Shown here piece by piece: positions 36,883-45,643 of a stretch of DNA of 64,000 nucleotides (the first letter of the stretch is position 1; each line of letters starts with the position of its first letter). Made by a program: the position numbers and the translations under genes. The stretch covers positions 28,500 to 92,499 of the forward strand of contig VXNL01000001.1 in NCBI GenBank assembly GCA_009840635.1, read 5' to 3'. Source of the DNA: Acidobacteriota bacterium. Lineage in GTDB: Bacteria; Acidobacteriota; Vicinamibacteria; Marinacidobacterales; Marinacidobacteraceae. The notes below the pieces were generated by a model. That model saw nothing but the letters and a program-made list of their open reading frames with translations, made no database searches and had not been told where the DNA came from.

Positions 36883-37410
36883 ATGAAACGGGCTCGCGTC
36901 CTTCTGTGTCTGGGGGTCGCCAGCGTCGTCGCCTGCGGCGAAAGTGAAACGCCGTCAAGCCCTCTTCCCGGCCCGACCTTCGGCCCGACCGATGTTCCGA
37001 TTCCGCCCGAACCGCCGACAGAGTGCCGGGACATTCGTGTCAACGCTCGAGTCCTGGCAAGAGAGGAGGCGCTGAACCCATTCACCCGCGATACGGCTAC
37101 CGCATATACGCGGGACGGCAACGGAGAGTTTCAGCCCACGCATTACATAGGGAATGAGAGTTGCGTTCGCCTCACGGACCAGAAGGAGAGTCTCCGTATC
37201 CTGGAAACCGGTGAGGAGGCCGTTTTCGTTGAGTTTGAAGCCTGTATCAACGCTTCCGACGACCTGTTAGTTGACCACGGACACTATTGGATGGACTCGC
37301 GCGATGTGTGGCCTGACTCTGAGCTCAGCATCTTGGATCGATGCGGCCCCGGGAGCCAGCCCTTGAGCAGCTCGATCTTGGTGTTCCCCAGACATTTTTC
37401 GCTGAGATAG
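36883..37410 (+). CDS. Small lipoprotein, unknown function
   Basis: A 175-residue protein starting at ATG 36883. Signal and lipobox are 'RVLLCLGVASVVACGESE' (VVAC). A Pro-rich linker ('PLPGPTFGPTDVPIPPEPP') leads to a compact domain with four cysteines ('ECRDIRVNARVL', 'ESCVRLTD', 'FEACINASDD', 'ILDRCGPG'), probably two disulfides. Family unknown. The next gene starts six bases downstream. Confidence 0.65.
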   Translation: MKRARVLLCLGVASVVACGESETPSSPLPGPTFGPTDVPIPPEPPTECRDIRVNARVLAREEALNPFTRDTATAYTRDGNGEFQPTHYIGNESCVRLTDQKESLRILETGEEAVFVEFEACINASDDLLVDHGHYWMDSRDVWPDSELSILDRCGPGSQPLSSSILVFPRHFSLR

Positions 37411-37415
37411 AGAGA

Positions 37416-37832
37416 ATGAGTCTTCCAGACCTTCCGGGACTCGCACCTACTCCCGCCACGGTATCCGAAGCAATCCGGCGCTTCGCACACGAAGTCCGCC
37501 GGAATCCCACGCTGGCCAGCCGCCTGTCGCAATTCCGCGCGTGGTACGCGGACCAAGACCACGATGGCCGCTGGCACTTTGGGCCTTCCAAGTTCGTCGG
37601 CTACGAGGGTCTGAATGGCGATACATACTTGTATCTGTCCATGCGAGGTCTTCACGGGAGCAAGACCGAGCGCCACCTTCAGCAATGGTTCAGAGCGCTC
37701 GAGCAATCTTCGGAAGGGGCTGCCTGCCTCCGTCCCCAACTGGTCGCCTTCCTGAAGGGGTATGGAAAGGCACCACACCATCGGATGCGCATTAATGTGC
37801 CCAAGGGGCGGAGCACACCGCTTTCGGCGTAG
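37416..37832 (+). CDS. Hypothetical protein, partner of the preceding lipoprotein
   Basis: A 138-residue soluble protein starting at ATG 37416. 'RRFAHEVRRNPTLASRLSQF' is a helical N-terminus; then 'GRWHFGPSKFVGYEGLNGDT' and 'YLYLSMRGLHGSKTERHLQQ', a motif (Trp-x-Phe/Ala-Pro-Ser-Lys/Arg-Phe-Val/Ile-Gly-Tyr) I have seen in nuclease-linked proteins but cannot assign firmly. It follows the small lipoprotein with a gap of only five bases, so the two are co-transcribed. Confidence 0.5.
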   Translation: MSLPDLPGLAPTPATVSEAIRRFAHEVRRNPTLASRLSQFRAWYADQDHDGRWHFGPSKFVGYEGLNGDTYLYLSMRGLHGSKTERHLQQWFRALEQSSEGAACLRPQLVAFLKGYGKAPHHRMRINVPKGRSTPLSA

Positions 37833-37993
37833 CGGACGCCGACCGGCCCCCAGCGCCGGGGAGTCGGTCCCCGAGGTCGCGAGTGTCCTCGATGAGCCGT
37901 GGCTCGATGCCTCCGTCCGCATCGAGGACCACCCGGCGACCGGAGACGTCGCCCGCCGCCACCTCCACCCGCCCGAGGGCGGCTTCTTTGCCT

Positions 37994-38149
37994 TCCCGCA
38001 GGGATCACTCGCGCCGCAGGCGCGGGCTGGAACGACCCCTCCACCCTGGGACAACCGGTGTCACAAGCGCCGGGTTCCGGGGCTGTAGATCCGTCGATCG
38101 GAGGGGGGTCGTTCCAAGCCCCGCTCTCCGCCCAAAAGGCGAAGAGCGG
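37994..38149 (-). repeat. Structured repeat element, copy D
   Basis: Minus-strand copy. Leading hairpin CCGCTCTTCGCC/GGGCGGAGAGCGG (38121-38149); left arm GGGGCTTGGAACGACCCC (38105-38122); a divergent interior of about 65 bp; right arm GGGGTCGTTCCAGCCC (38024-38039); CGCGCC TGC GGCGCG (38010-38024); TCCC TGC GGGA (37994-38004). Compared with copy A the arm changes GAGCG to GAACG, and the partner changes CGCTC to CGTTC, so the pairing is conserved by paired changes. Confidence 0.8.
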
Positions 38150-38706
38150 ATTCGGAGGCACGCGGGCAGAACCCAACGGGGCCAACGGGTTTCGACAACC
38201 TCCACGAGTGGCGGATGCGCAAGTAAGTACGCAACTAAGGGGGGGTTGTCTTTGTCCCGTGCGAACGCGACCCCGAGAGCAGCCCCACCCAGGACAAACG
38301 ACTCACCCGAGTCGGGCCGGTCTCGCGCCTGGCCCGGGACTCCCGGACAACCGGCGATGACTGCCGAAAGGGCTCCGCTTCCCGCTCGGATGACACGCGG
38401 TGATCGACCTGGAAGGCCAGCACTTCCGCCTCGCCGCGGCGGGCGTCCCGATGGCGGCGCGCCCGGCAGCCGTTCTCCGATGCCATACGGTCCCGCAACT
38501 GCCCCGTCGGGTCTGGCTCGCGGTCTCCGATCCAACTGCCCGCCGCGGCTCGAAGCGCCATGCGTGCCCGTGGCGGCCCTCTTGGACCCGGGAAGCCCGC
38601 CGTTCAGGATGTCTCGCCTGAAGTGGTACCGACTTTTGGGGAACGCGTTTATGTCTATGACAAATCAGCCCGTTCTGAGGTTTCGATAGCGGAGCGGAGC
38701 GCCGCG

Positions 38707-38737
38707 GTGCCGGTCTGGAGACCGGCGTTCCAAGCCG
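38707..38737 (+). repeat. Dispersed palindromic repeat
   Basis: GTGCCGGTCTGGAGACCGGC, then GTTCCAAGCCG: the consensus form of the family, at the 3' end of the yraN gene on the opposite strand. Confidence 0.7.
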
Positions 38738-38763
38738 ACGGTGCCCTTCTGGCGGTCCCTGAT

Positions 38764-39222
38764 TCAGAAGGCGCCGCGACGGATGCGCACGACCGGTGGG
38801 CGCAGCGCGGCGCGCAGGCGGGCCAGGACACGACGCGAACGCACCGCCGGGAACCAGACCTCCACCACGTCCATCCGCAGCCGGGATCCGGGAGGGATCC
38901 GCTTCCGGGACGACTCCCGCCGCCACATGCGGGCCGCAGAGCGCCGGACCCGGCGGCGCTTCTCGCGGTCCACCCGCTCCGCCGGATCGCCGAAGCCGCC
39001 GCGCCGGGTCTTCACCTCGACGACGGCGAGCGTCTTCCCCTCCCAGGCCACGATGTCGAGTTCCGCATCGCTACGGCGACGGCCCGGTCGATAGTTCCGG
39101 GCCACCACCCGGTAGCCCGAGCGGCGCAGCGCCCGGGCGGCGATCCGTTCACCGCGCGCGCCGAGCCTCAGGTGGGGGGCGCGTCTCCGGAATGGCCAGC
39201 GGACTCGCTGCCGCCGGGCCAA
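38764..39222 (-). CDS. YraN/UPF0102 family endonuclease-like protein
   Basis: A 152-residue protein with the UPF0102 core: 'LGARGERIAARALRRSGYRV', then 'DAELDIVAWEGKTLAVVEVK' with the nuclease-like ELD...EVK triad and 'RVDREKRRRVRRSAARMW'. The family is a predicted Holliday-junction-resolvase-like fold with little experimental work. It starts with TTG 39222, three bases after the cysS stop. The N-terminal Arg-rich addition and C-terminal Arg-rich tail are longer than in most relatives. Confidence 0.85.
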   Translation of the reverse strand: MARRQRVRWPFRRRAPHLRLGARGERIAARALRRSGYRVVARNYRPGRRRSDAELDIVAWEGKTLAVVEVKTRRGGFGDPAERVDREKRRRVRRSAARMWRRESSRKRIPPGSRLRMDVVEVWFPAVRSRRVLARLRAALRPPVVRIRRGAF

Positions 39223-39224
39223 TG

Positions 39225-40652
39225 TCAGTCCTCGCGCCGCCGCCAGATGGTGCCGGACGGCGAATCCTCGAGGAGGATCCCCCGGGCGGCCAACCCGTCG
39301 CGGATTTCGTCGGCGCGGGCGAAGTCCCGGCGTTGGCGCGCTTCCTGACGCTCCCGAATCAGCGCCTCCAGGTCAGGCGGCTCTTCCACGTCTTCGCCAG
39401 CCTCTTGTCCCGAACCCATCTCGAAACTGCCGAAGACGGCGTTCATCCTGCGGATCGCCGCCGCCCACCCCGCCGCCTCGGCGGCGCCTCCGGGCGAACG
39501 GAGCGCCCGGTTGCCCTCCTTGAGAGCGATGAACACTTCGGCGAGCGCCTTCGAGGTGTTCAGGTCGTCGTCCAGCGCTTCCTCGAAACGGACGAGCGCC
39601 GCGGCGGCCTCTGCCGGGGGTCCGACGTCGTTGCCGCCAGCGGCCTCGTCCGAGCGCCGCAGGAAGTCGTCCACCCTGCCGATCGCCACCTCGGCCTGCC
39701 GGAGGCCGGCCTTCGTGAAGTTGAGCTGCTGGCGGTAGTGCACGCTGGCCAGCAGGTGGCGGATGGCGGCCGGCGCGAACCCTTCGTCCAGCAGTTCGCG
39801 GACGGTGAACTGGTTCCCGAGCGATTTCGACATCTTGCGGCCGTCGACCAGCAGGTGCTCGCAGTGGAACCAGTGACGCACGAAGGTTTCGCCGGTCGCG
39901 GCCTCGCTCTGGGCGATCTCGTTCTCGTGGTGCGGGAACACGAGATCCACGCCGCCGCAGTGGAGATCGAAACCGGAGCCCAGCAGCTCCAGCCCCATCG
40001 CCGAACACTCCAGGTGCCAACCGGGACGGCCCGGCCCGAACGGCGCCTCCCAGACCGGCTCATCGGGTCTCGGGCCCTTCCAGAGAACGAAGTCCTGGGC
40101 GTCTTCCTTGTCGTACTCGTCGGAGTCCACCCGGGCGCCGGCCAGACGGTCGGACGCCGCCGCCCCCGAGAGTTGGCCGTAGCCGGGGAAGTCCGTGACC
40201 CGGAAGTAGATGGAGCCGCCGGATTCGTAGGCGATCCCGTTCTCGAGCAGCCGCTCGACCAGCCGGATCATCGCCTCGACGTACTCCGGATCGGTGGCTC
40301 GCGGGTAGTGCTCGGCGCGCTCGATCCCCAGGGCGTCGGCATCGTCGAAGAACTCCTCGATGTAGCGGGTCGTGTAGTCGCGCAACGGCTCCCCCGCCTC
40401 GTTGGCCCCCCGGATGGTCTTGTCGTCCACGTCGGTGAAGTTCATTGCCTGCAAGATGCGGTAGCCCTTGAACCCGAGGTAACGGCGCAGGATGTCCTGG
40501 GCCACGAACGTCCGGAAGTTCCCGATGTGTCCCCGGGCATACACCGTGAGTCCGCAGGTGTACATCCGCACTTCCTCGGCGCTCTTCGGCTGGAACGGCT
40601 CGACCCGGCCCCCGAGTGTGTTGCGGAGCCGGAACGTGGTCTTGTCGGGCAT
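39225..40652 (-). CDS. cysS: Cysteinyl-tRNA synthetase
   Basis: A 475-residue class I synthetase. It has the zinc and cysteine site 'MYTCGLTVYARGHIGNFR' (HIGH variant HIGN), 'GWHLECSAMGLELLG' and 'FPHHENEIAQSEAATG', and 'GRKMSKSLGNQFTV' (KMSKS). The C-terminal DALR-like helical domain ends 'GLAARGILLEDSPSGTIWRR'. It charges tRNA-Cys in the cytoplasm. It is co-directional and closely spaced with the PP2C phosphatase gene upstream and yraN downstream. Length is normal for the family. Confidence 0.97.
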   Translation of the reverse strand: MPDKTTFRLRNTLGGRVEPFQPKSAEEVRMYTCGLTVYARGHIGNFRTFVAQDILRRYLGFKGYRILQAMNFTDVDDKTIRGANEAGEPLRDYTTRYIEEFFDDADALGIERAEHYPRATDPEYVEAMIRLVERLLENGIAYESGGSIYFRVTDFPGYGQLSGAAASDRLAGARVDSDEYDKEDAQDFVLWKGPRPDEPVWEAPFGPGRPGWHLECSAMGLELLGSGFDLHCGGVDLVFPHHENEIAQSEAATGETFVRHWFHCEHLLVDGRKMSKSLGNQFTVRELLDEGFAPAAIRHLLASVHYRQQLNFTKAGLRQAEVAIGRVDDFLRRSDEAAGGNDVGPPAEAAAALVRFEEALDDDLNTSKALAEVFIALKEGNRALRSPGGAAEAAGWAAAIRRMNAVFGSFEMGSGQEAGEDVEEPPDLEALIRERQEARQRRDFARADEIRDGLAARGILLEDSPSGTIWRRRED

Positions 40653-40667
40653 GAGAGGTTGCTGACG

Positions 40668-42482
40668 CTAGACGACGATCTGCCGGCCGCGGCGCTTGAG
40701 GACGACGAGGGTGAGGTCGTCACGCAGCGGACTGGGGCCGGAGAAGGCCCGGGCTCGCGAAAGCAGGTCGCCGCAGATGTCGCGGGCGCTCATCGAGCGG
40801 GCGGCGATCAGGGCGTCCACGATGCGGCCGTCATCGAAGAGGCTGCCCGCCGGATCCTCCGCCTCGCTCAGGCCGTCGGTATAGAGCGCCACCAGATCGC
40901 CGGGACCGAGCTCGCAGGTGCCCACCTCGGTGTCGATCTCCGGGAAGAGACCGAGCACCGTGGAACCCCGGTCCAGTCGCTCGACCGAGCCGTCGCCCCG
41001 GACCAGCACGGGATGCACGTGCCCGGCGTTCAGGTAGTCGAGCCGGCCGCTCGCGGGTTCGAGCCGGGCCAGGATGGCGGTCATGTAACGGCTGTCTTCG
41101 GTGTTCTGGTGGAGGTGGTGGTTCAGGTCGTGCGCGGCGCTGGCAATGCCAGGCTGGCCGTGCCGGAAGAAACTGCGCAACGACGCCTGGACCGAAGCCA
41201 TGATGAGAGCCGGACCGGCCCCCTTGCCGGATACGTCGGCGATCGTGACGAAAACCGCCTCGTCCAGGGTGAGGTAATCGTAGTAGTCGCCCCCGACGGA
41301 GAGACAGGGAATGTTGATCCCCCAGAGGTCCCACCCGGGATACTCCGGGGCCTCCGACGGCAGAAAACGGGCCTGAATCCGGCGCGCTACCTCGAGTTCC
41401 TTCTCCTTCTGAATGGAGGCGCGGGTGAGGCGCAGGCTCTCGACCGCGGCCGAGGCCTGTCCGGTGAGCGAGGTCAGGAAGGCCCGATCGGCCGACGAAA
41501 GTTCCCGGCCGAATCCGGCGGCTCCCAGGAAGAGCGTTCCCTGGACCGCGCCGGAGGCGAAGGGCACGACCCAGCCGATTTCCATCCTCGCGAGGTCGCA
41601 GGAGGTGGCCCAGTGCGAGAGATCGGTCGTCGGACGGATGTCGTGGTCGCCCGCCAGGATCTCGGCGGCGCGGACAAAGGCGGTCCCATCGTCGTCCGGG
41701 CGTTTGGGTCCCTTGGCGGCAACCACCCTTCCCCCGGCCACCACCGCGGCTCGGCTCGCCAGTACGTGCCCCATGGCGCCGTGGAGAAGCAGGTCCCAGA
41801 CGGCCGCCTCGTCGCGGGCGCGGTGCAGGCCCGCAGTCAGATCCATGAGGGAACGAAGCTGATAGACATGGAGCGACAGCCGCCGGTTTGCCACCCGCAA
41901 CTCCTCGTCGCGCCGGCACTTCTCGAGGGCCGCCGCCGCGGAAACCGAGAGCGCCTCGAGAAAGTCGGTCTGCGACCCGGCGAGGTCCGGATGCGGCTCA
42001 CCCAGCAGAAGCACGCCGCGGAGCCCGTCCCGGGTGCGCAGGAGGGTCGCCGACGACGCTTCACAGTCGCGCATGAGCTGCCGAAAGGGCTCCGCCGCCG
42101 CATCTTCTTTCGGATGTTCTGCACCCGACCGCAGGACGAACACGTCCGGAAGGAGTTCCGGCGCTTCCAGTTGAAGCTCCTCCCAACCGGGATTCCCGGC
42201 CCCCCGCCGGCTGGCCGGACGGAGGAACCCCTCCTCGTCGGGCAGCAGCAATCCTGCCCAGCGGGCGCCCGACTCGCCGAGCGCCACCAGAACGATAAGG
42301 GAAGCCACCTCGGCCGCGTTCAGCCGCTCGAACGCCGCCGCGCTGAAGTCGGTCAGGGCCAGGAGTTCGGACACCCGCCGTTCCAGCCCGGGGTTCATCT
42401 CCCCAATGTGCTCCGCGAGCAATTGCTGGTAACGCGTACCCGGCGACGCCGGTGAGTCCGTTTTGACTGTGTTCGGGGTCAC
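40668..42482 (-). CDS. PP2C (SpoIIE/RsbU-type) phosphatase with GAF-like sensor
   Basis: A 604-residue protein. The first 350 residues contain a helical region and GAF-like segments ('FLRPASRRGAGNPGWEELQL', 'IGWVVPFASGAVQGTLFLG'). A linker helix ('ASIQKEKELEVARRIQARFL') leads to the PP2C domain with metal sites 'LSVGGDYYDYLTLD', 'VTIADVSGKGAGPALIMA' and 'LVALYTDGLSEAED'. It dephosphorylates the anti-sigma factor antagonist and so releases sigma-factor control. The antagonist (STAS) and the kinase (RsbW-like) genes precede it on the same strand, a full partner-switching set. The start is GTG 42482. Confidence 0.93.
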   Translation of the reverse strand: MTPNTVKTDSPASPGTRYQQLLAEHIGEMNPGLERRVSELLALTDFSAAAFERLNAAEVASLIVLVALGESGARWAGLLLPDEEGFLRPASRRGAGNPGWEELQLEAPELLPDVFVLRSGAEHPKEDAAAEPFRQLMRDCEASSATLLRTRDGLRGVLLLGEPHPDLAGSQTDFLEALSVSAAAALEKCRRDEELRVANRRLSLHVYQLRSLMDLTAGLHRARDEAAVWDLLLHGAMGHVLASRAAVVAGGRVVAAKGPKRPDDDGTAFVRAAEILAGDHDIRPTTDLSHWATSCDLARMEIGWVVPFASGAVQGTLFLGAAGFGRELSSADRAFLTSLTGQASAAVESLRLTRASIQKEKELEVARRIQARFLPSEAPEYPGWDLWGINIPCLSVGGDYYDYLTLDEAVFVTIADVSGKGAGPALIMASVQASLRSFFRHGQPGIASAAHDLNHHLHQNTEDSRYMTAILARLEPASGRLDYLNAGHVHPVLVRGDGSVERLDRGSTVLGLFPEIDTEVGTCELGPGDLVALYTDGLSEAEDPAGSLFDDGRIVDALIAARSMSARDICGDLLSRARAFSGPSPLRDDLTLVVLKRRGRQIVV

Positions 42483-42521
42483 GATCCGAACCGTTCGCGC
42501 CGTGGTCCGCCCTGCACCGGA

Positions 42522-42986
42522 TCAGGACTCCGGCGGACGGGAACCCGGGCGGTTGCGCTCGAGCACCCAACAGCCAACACCCACCGCCGATTCCTCGTGG
42601 ACCACGTGATCCATGAGCCGGCGCATGAGATGTACCCCCAGGCCACCCCGCCGCCGCTCGCGCGCCAGGCGTCCGAGGTCCACCCCGGCCGGCAGGCTCG
42701 TGGGCGCGGCGCCGCGGTGTTCCAACTCGATCCGCAGCACCTCGGGCCCCGGCAGGAAACGGAGCCGAACGGAGTGACCGGGCTCGCCCCGATAGGCGTG
42801 CTCGACGACGTTGGTCATTGCTTCACCCACCGCCACCGCAATCTCGTCCGCGGCGGAAGGATCGAAGCCCTCGGCGAGCGCCGCTCTCCGCGTCGCCTCG
42901 TGGACGAGGCTCAGGCACTCGCAGGTCGCCGGCACGTCGATCTCGAGCGGCGCCCGATCCCTCCCCAATGGCTCAATTCCCCCCAA
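42522..42986 (-). CDS. Anti-sigma factor serine kinase (RsbW/SpoIIAB-like)
   Basis: A 154-residue HATPase_c protein: N-box 'VAVGEAMTNVVEHAYRG' and G-box 'RRGGLGVHLMRRLMDHV'. Such kinases phosphorylate the STAS antagonist and bind a sigma factor when free. The start (TTG 42986) overlaps the end of the STAS gene by 14 bases; an alternative TTG 42968 would remove the overlap. The PP2C gene follows with a gap of 39 bases. No cognate sigma gene is in the window. Confidence 0.88.
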   Translation of the reverse strand: MGGIEPLGRDRAPLEIDVPATCECLSLVHEATRRAALAEGFDPSAADEIAVAVGEAMTNVVEHAYRGEPGHSVRLRFLPGPEVLRIELEHRGAAPTSLPAGVDLGRLARERRRGGLGVHLMRRLMDHVVHEESAVGVGCWVLERNRPGSRPPES

Positions 42987-43323
42987 AACTGAGAACCGCT
43001 TCCTCCTCGGTCTCGAAGGTGCGGCACAGCCGGTCGAAACCCAGGACCCGGAAAATGTGGGCGACCGTCCCGGTGAGCGCCGCGACCCGGATGTCCCCGC
43101 CGCCCGCGCGGGCCTCTTCGATGAGTCCCATGATCGCGCCGAACCCGGCGCTCGCCACGTAGGAGAGGTGGGCGCCGCTGATCACGATCCGCACGTCGCC
43201 GGCCTCGACGAGCGCGTTCAGCACTCCCTCGAACTCGGCGACGGTGTGCGCGTTGATGAAACCCTTCGGTTCCACCACGACCACTTCGGCGGCGCGGCGC
43301 GTAGCGACTTGTAGATCAGGCAT
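42973..43323 (-). CDS. Anti-sigma factor antagonist (STAS, SpoIIAA/RsbV-like)
   Basis: A 116-residue STAS protein starting at ATG 43323, eight bases inside the end of ribF. The core pattern 'VVVVEPKGFINAHTVAEFEG' and 'VRIVISGAHLSYVASAGFGA' places Ser58 where SpoIIAA is phosphorylated. It is switched by the kinase and the phosphatase genes that follow. The overlap with ribF is unusual and means the cassette is tied to ribF transcription. Confidence 0.9.
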   Translation of the reverse strand: MPDLQVATRRAAEVVVVEPKGFINAHTVAEFEGVLNALVEAGDVRIVISGAHLSYVASAGFGAIMGLIEEARAGGGDIRVAALTGTVAHIFRVLGFDRLCRTFETEEEAVLSFGGN

Positions 43324-44326
43324 GGGTGAGCGTCTCGGGTTTGGCAGCCTCGGTGGCCCGGAACCCGGCCTCGGGCGCGGAGAACGCGGCCAGGTCGCGG
43401 GCCCGCGCGACGTCGCGTTCAAGCTGCGTCTTCAGGGACTCCGGGCCCGGGAAGGCCCGAACCTCCCGCAGGTGGGAGAGGAAGCGCACCCGGAGGCGCG
43501 ACACCTGACCGGAGAATCCCATCAGGTGCACCTCCATGGAAGGCGAATCGTCGAAGGTGGGCCGCGGTCCGTAGTGAAGCACCGCCCGGAAGAGCCCGCC
43601 TGCCGGGGAGGCGGGCAGCGCGTCCACCGCGTAGACCCCATGCGGAACCAGAACGTCCCCCTCGGGCGCCAGGTTCGCCGTGGGGAACCCGAGCCCCTGA
43701 CCCCGGCCCCGTCCCGAAACGACCGCACCATCGATTTCGTAGAAGGCTCCGAGGAGCGCGGCGGCCGCTTCGATGTTCCCCTCAGCCAGTGTCCGCCGGA
43801 TCCGGGTGGAAGAAACGATCGCTCCCTCCCACGAGACGGACGGCGCCTCGATGACCCCGAACCCGTGGCGGTCACCGAGGGCGCGGAGAGTCTCGAGATC
43901 GCCGGCGCGGCCGCGACCGAAGCGGAAGTTCGCTCCCTGCACGACGGTGACGGCTCCGAGCCGCTCCACGAGCAGCCGGGACACGAAATCGGCGGGGGAG
44001 GTACGCGCCATCACTGCGCCGAACTCGAGCACGATGAGGCGCTCCACTCCGGCGGCCGCGAGCCGCTCGGCCTTGAGCGCGAAGCTGGTGATGGTCTTCG
44101 GAGCGCGGTCGGGACGCAGCAGGCGGGCGGGATGGGGATCGAAAGTCACCGCGACGCACTCGGCGTTGCGGGCTCGCGCCTCCTCCCGGGCGAGTTGCAA
44201 CCCCATGCGGTGCCCCCGGTGGACTCCGTCGAAGTTGCCGACCGCGACGACGGCGGGTCCTGCCGGCGCGCCGGGATCCGCCCCGTCCGGTGTGGGGGGC
44301 AGCTCGTGGAGGCGCTCGATCTTCAT
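43316..44326 (-). CDS. ribF: Bifunctional riboflavin kinase / FAD synthetase
   Basis: A 336-residue protein. The N-terminal nucleotidyltransferase has 'VVAVGNFDGVHRGHRMGLQL', and the C-terminal riboflavin kinase has 'GRGRGQGLGFPTANLAPEGD' and 'HLMGFSGQVSRLRVRFLSHL' with the standard 'LREVRAFPGPESLKTQLERD' end. It makes FMN and FAD from riboflavin. ATG 44326 overlaps the stop of the DUF1844 gene (ATGA), and the end overlaps the STAS gene, so it sits in the middle of a tight operon. No riboswitch is visible because the gene is internal. Confidence 0.96.
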   Translation of the reverse strand: MKIERLHELPPTPDGADPGAPAGPAVVAVGNFDGVHRGHRMGLQLAREEARARNAECVAVTFDPHPARLLRPDRAPKTITSFALKAERLAAAGVERLIVLEFGAVMARTSPADFVSRLLVERLGAVTVVQGANFRFGRGRAGDLETLRALGDRHGFGVIEAPSVSWEGAIVSSTRIRRTLAEGNIEAAAALLGAFYEIDGAVVSGRGRGQGLGFPTANLAPEGDVLVPHGVYAVDALPASPAGGLFRAVLHYGPRPTFDDSPSMEVHLMGFSGQVSRLRVRFLSHLREVRAFPGPESLKTQLERDVARARDLAAFSAPEAGFRATEAAKPETLTHA

Positions 44327-44790
44327 GGGCCAGACGCCTGGGAGCGTTCCATGTACGCCATCCGCAGTTGGTAGAGCGCCTGGGAGACCAGCCGGGCGTC
44401 ACCGGGAGCGAGGCGCCCCCTGGTTTTCTCCTCGACGACCTCGAGCAGGCCGATCACGGCCTGGAGTCCCTGGATCGCTTCGGCCCGCTGGGCGCCGGTG
44501 GCTGATCCCGACTTTTCCGCACCCTCGGCGGTCTGCTCGAGCAGCATCGCCGCCTGCGAAAAGAGCAGGGAAACGAGCTGCTTGAAGCGGGGGTCCTCCT
44601 CGGGCGCCGATCCCGGAGCCGGACCGGACGCCGCGGGCGCTTCGGCCGCGGGCTTCGGCTCCGAACCGAGCGAGGGAGCGCCGGCGGGCGGTTCGCTCCG
44701 GGGCGGGGCGTCCGGGCGGCGGGAGCCGTCGGACGCGAAGGCGCGCCGGTCCCTGACGACAATGCGCGGGGCTTTCTCCTCGTCACTCAT
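44323..44790 (-). CDS. DUF1844 family protein
   Basis: A 155-residue protein starting at ATG 44790. The first 85 residues are Pro/Ala/Ser-rich and disordered. The C-terminal half ('FKQLVSLLFSQAAMLLEQTA', 'GLLEVVEEKTRGRLAPGDAR') is the helical DUF1844 domain. It is first in the ribF operon and divergent from mazG, with about 140 bases between. Function unknown. Confidence 0.75.
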   Translation of the reverse strand: MSDEEKAPRIVVRDRRAFASDGSRRPDAPPRSEPPAGAPSLGSEPKPAAEAPAASGPAPGSAPEEDPRFKQLVSLLFSQAAMLLEQTAEGAEKSGSATGAQRAEAIQGLQAVIGLLEVVEEKTRGRLAPGDARLVSQALYQLRMAYMERSQASGP

Positions 44791-44929
44791 CCGGGGTCCG
44801 GGCCGCGCCGGTTGGCGGCTCGCTCCCCGGAATCCTATTGTCCCGCCACCCGCTCCGCGAGCCGCCGGCGCCTTGAAACGGGGCCCGGACGCGGGGACAA
44901 TGCCGGCGCGAACCCACCGGTCAGCCCCC

Positions 44930-45637
44930 ATGAAGAATCCCGAGGATACCTCCGCCGCCCGCGAGCCCGCGGCGGGCGGCGCCGCCGAGGTCGCCGGTCT
45001 GGTGGAGGTCATGGTGAGGCTACGGTCCGAGGACGGGTGCCCCTGGGATCGGGAGCAGACGTGGGATTCGCTCCGCCGCTACGTGCTCGAGGAGGCTTAC
45101 GAACTGGTGGACGCAGTCGACCGGAAAGACCCCGCGGCCGTCCTTGAGGAATGCGGAGACCTGCTGCTGGAGGTGGTCTTCATGGCCCAGATCGCCCACG
45201 AGGAAGGCCGGTTCGGGATGGCGGAGGTCGCCCGCGGCATCACGCGCAAGCTGATCCGCCGGCATCCCCACGTCTTCGGCGACCAGGACCGGGCCTCGGA
45301 TGCCGACGAGGCGTTCGCCCGTTGGGAGGCGATCAAGGCCGCGGAGAAGGCGGGGCGCCCGGCGTCCGGGGACCGCCTGCCGCGGGGTCTGCCGGCGCTG
45401 CTGCTCGCGATGAAGGCCATCGACCGGGGGAGTGGGTCCGAGGACGGGGAGGAGGCGGACCGGGACGACATCCTCCCCGCCGTCGAACGGATGCAGGCCG
45501 CGCGGCGGGCGGGAGACCCGGACAAGCTCGAGACGGCACTCGGCGAACTGCTGCTGGCGGTTGCGCGGGGAGCCCGTCGGGACGGCCTGGACCCGGAGTC
45601 GGCGCTCCGCAACGCGGTCCGGCGGCTCGGCAGGTAA
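44930..45637 (+). CDS. mazG: Nucleoside triphosphate pyrophosphohydrolase
   Basis: A 235-residue protein. The first MazG repeat has 'VLEEAYELVDAVDRKD' (EExxE) and 'LEECGDLLLEVVFMAQIAHE' with the metal-binding Glu and Asp, 'KLIRRHPHVFGDQ' and 'WEAIKAAEK'. The second repeat is degenerate ('LETALGELLLAVARGARRDG'). It removes abnormal NTPs. ATG 44930 is chosen; ATG 44900 would add ten residues of no family signal. It stands alone on the plus strand between two minus operons. Confidence 0.93.
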   Translation: MKNPEDTSAAREPAAGGAAEVAGLVEVMVRLRSEDGCPWDREQTWDSLRRYVLEEAYELVDAVDRKDPAAVLEECGDLLLEVVFMAQIAHEEGRFGMAEVARGITRKLIRRHPHVFGDQDRASDADEAFARWEAIKAAEKAGRPASGDRLPRGLPALLLAMKAIDRGSGSEDGEEADRDDILPAVERMQAARRAGDPDKLETALGELLLAVARGARRDGLDPESALRNAVRRLGR

Positions 45638-45643
45638 CGCCGC

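Larger units (their letters stand above)
37833..38763. other. Gap at the right edge of the accessory region
   Basis: Besides structured element D and one dispersed palindrome (38707-38737), the gap holds broken frames only. A plus-strand frame near 38606-38689 ends 'LKWYRLLGNAFMSMTNQPVL', faintly like the last motif of cytosine-5 DNA methyltransferases, but nothing upstream supports a gene. Confidence 0.4.

Noticed and set aside
38606..38689. End of a cytosine-5 DNA methyltransferase ('WYRLLGNAF')
   Set aside because: Only a few residues resemble motif X; none of motifs I to VIII is upstream.
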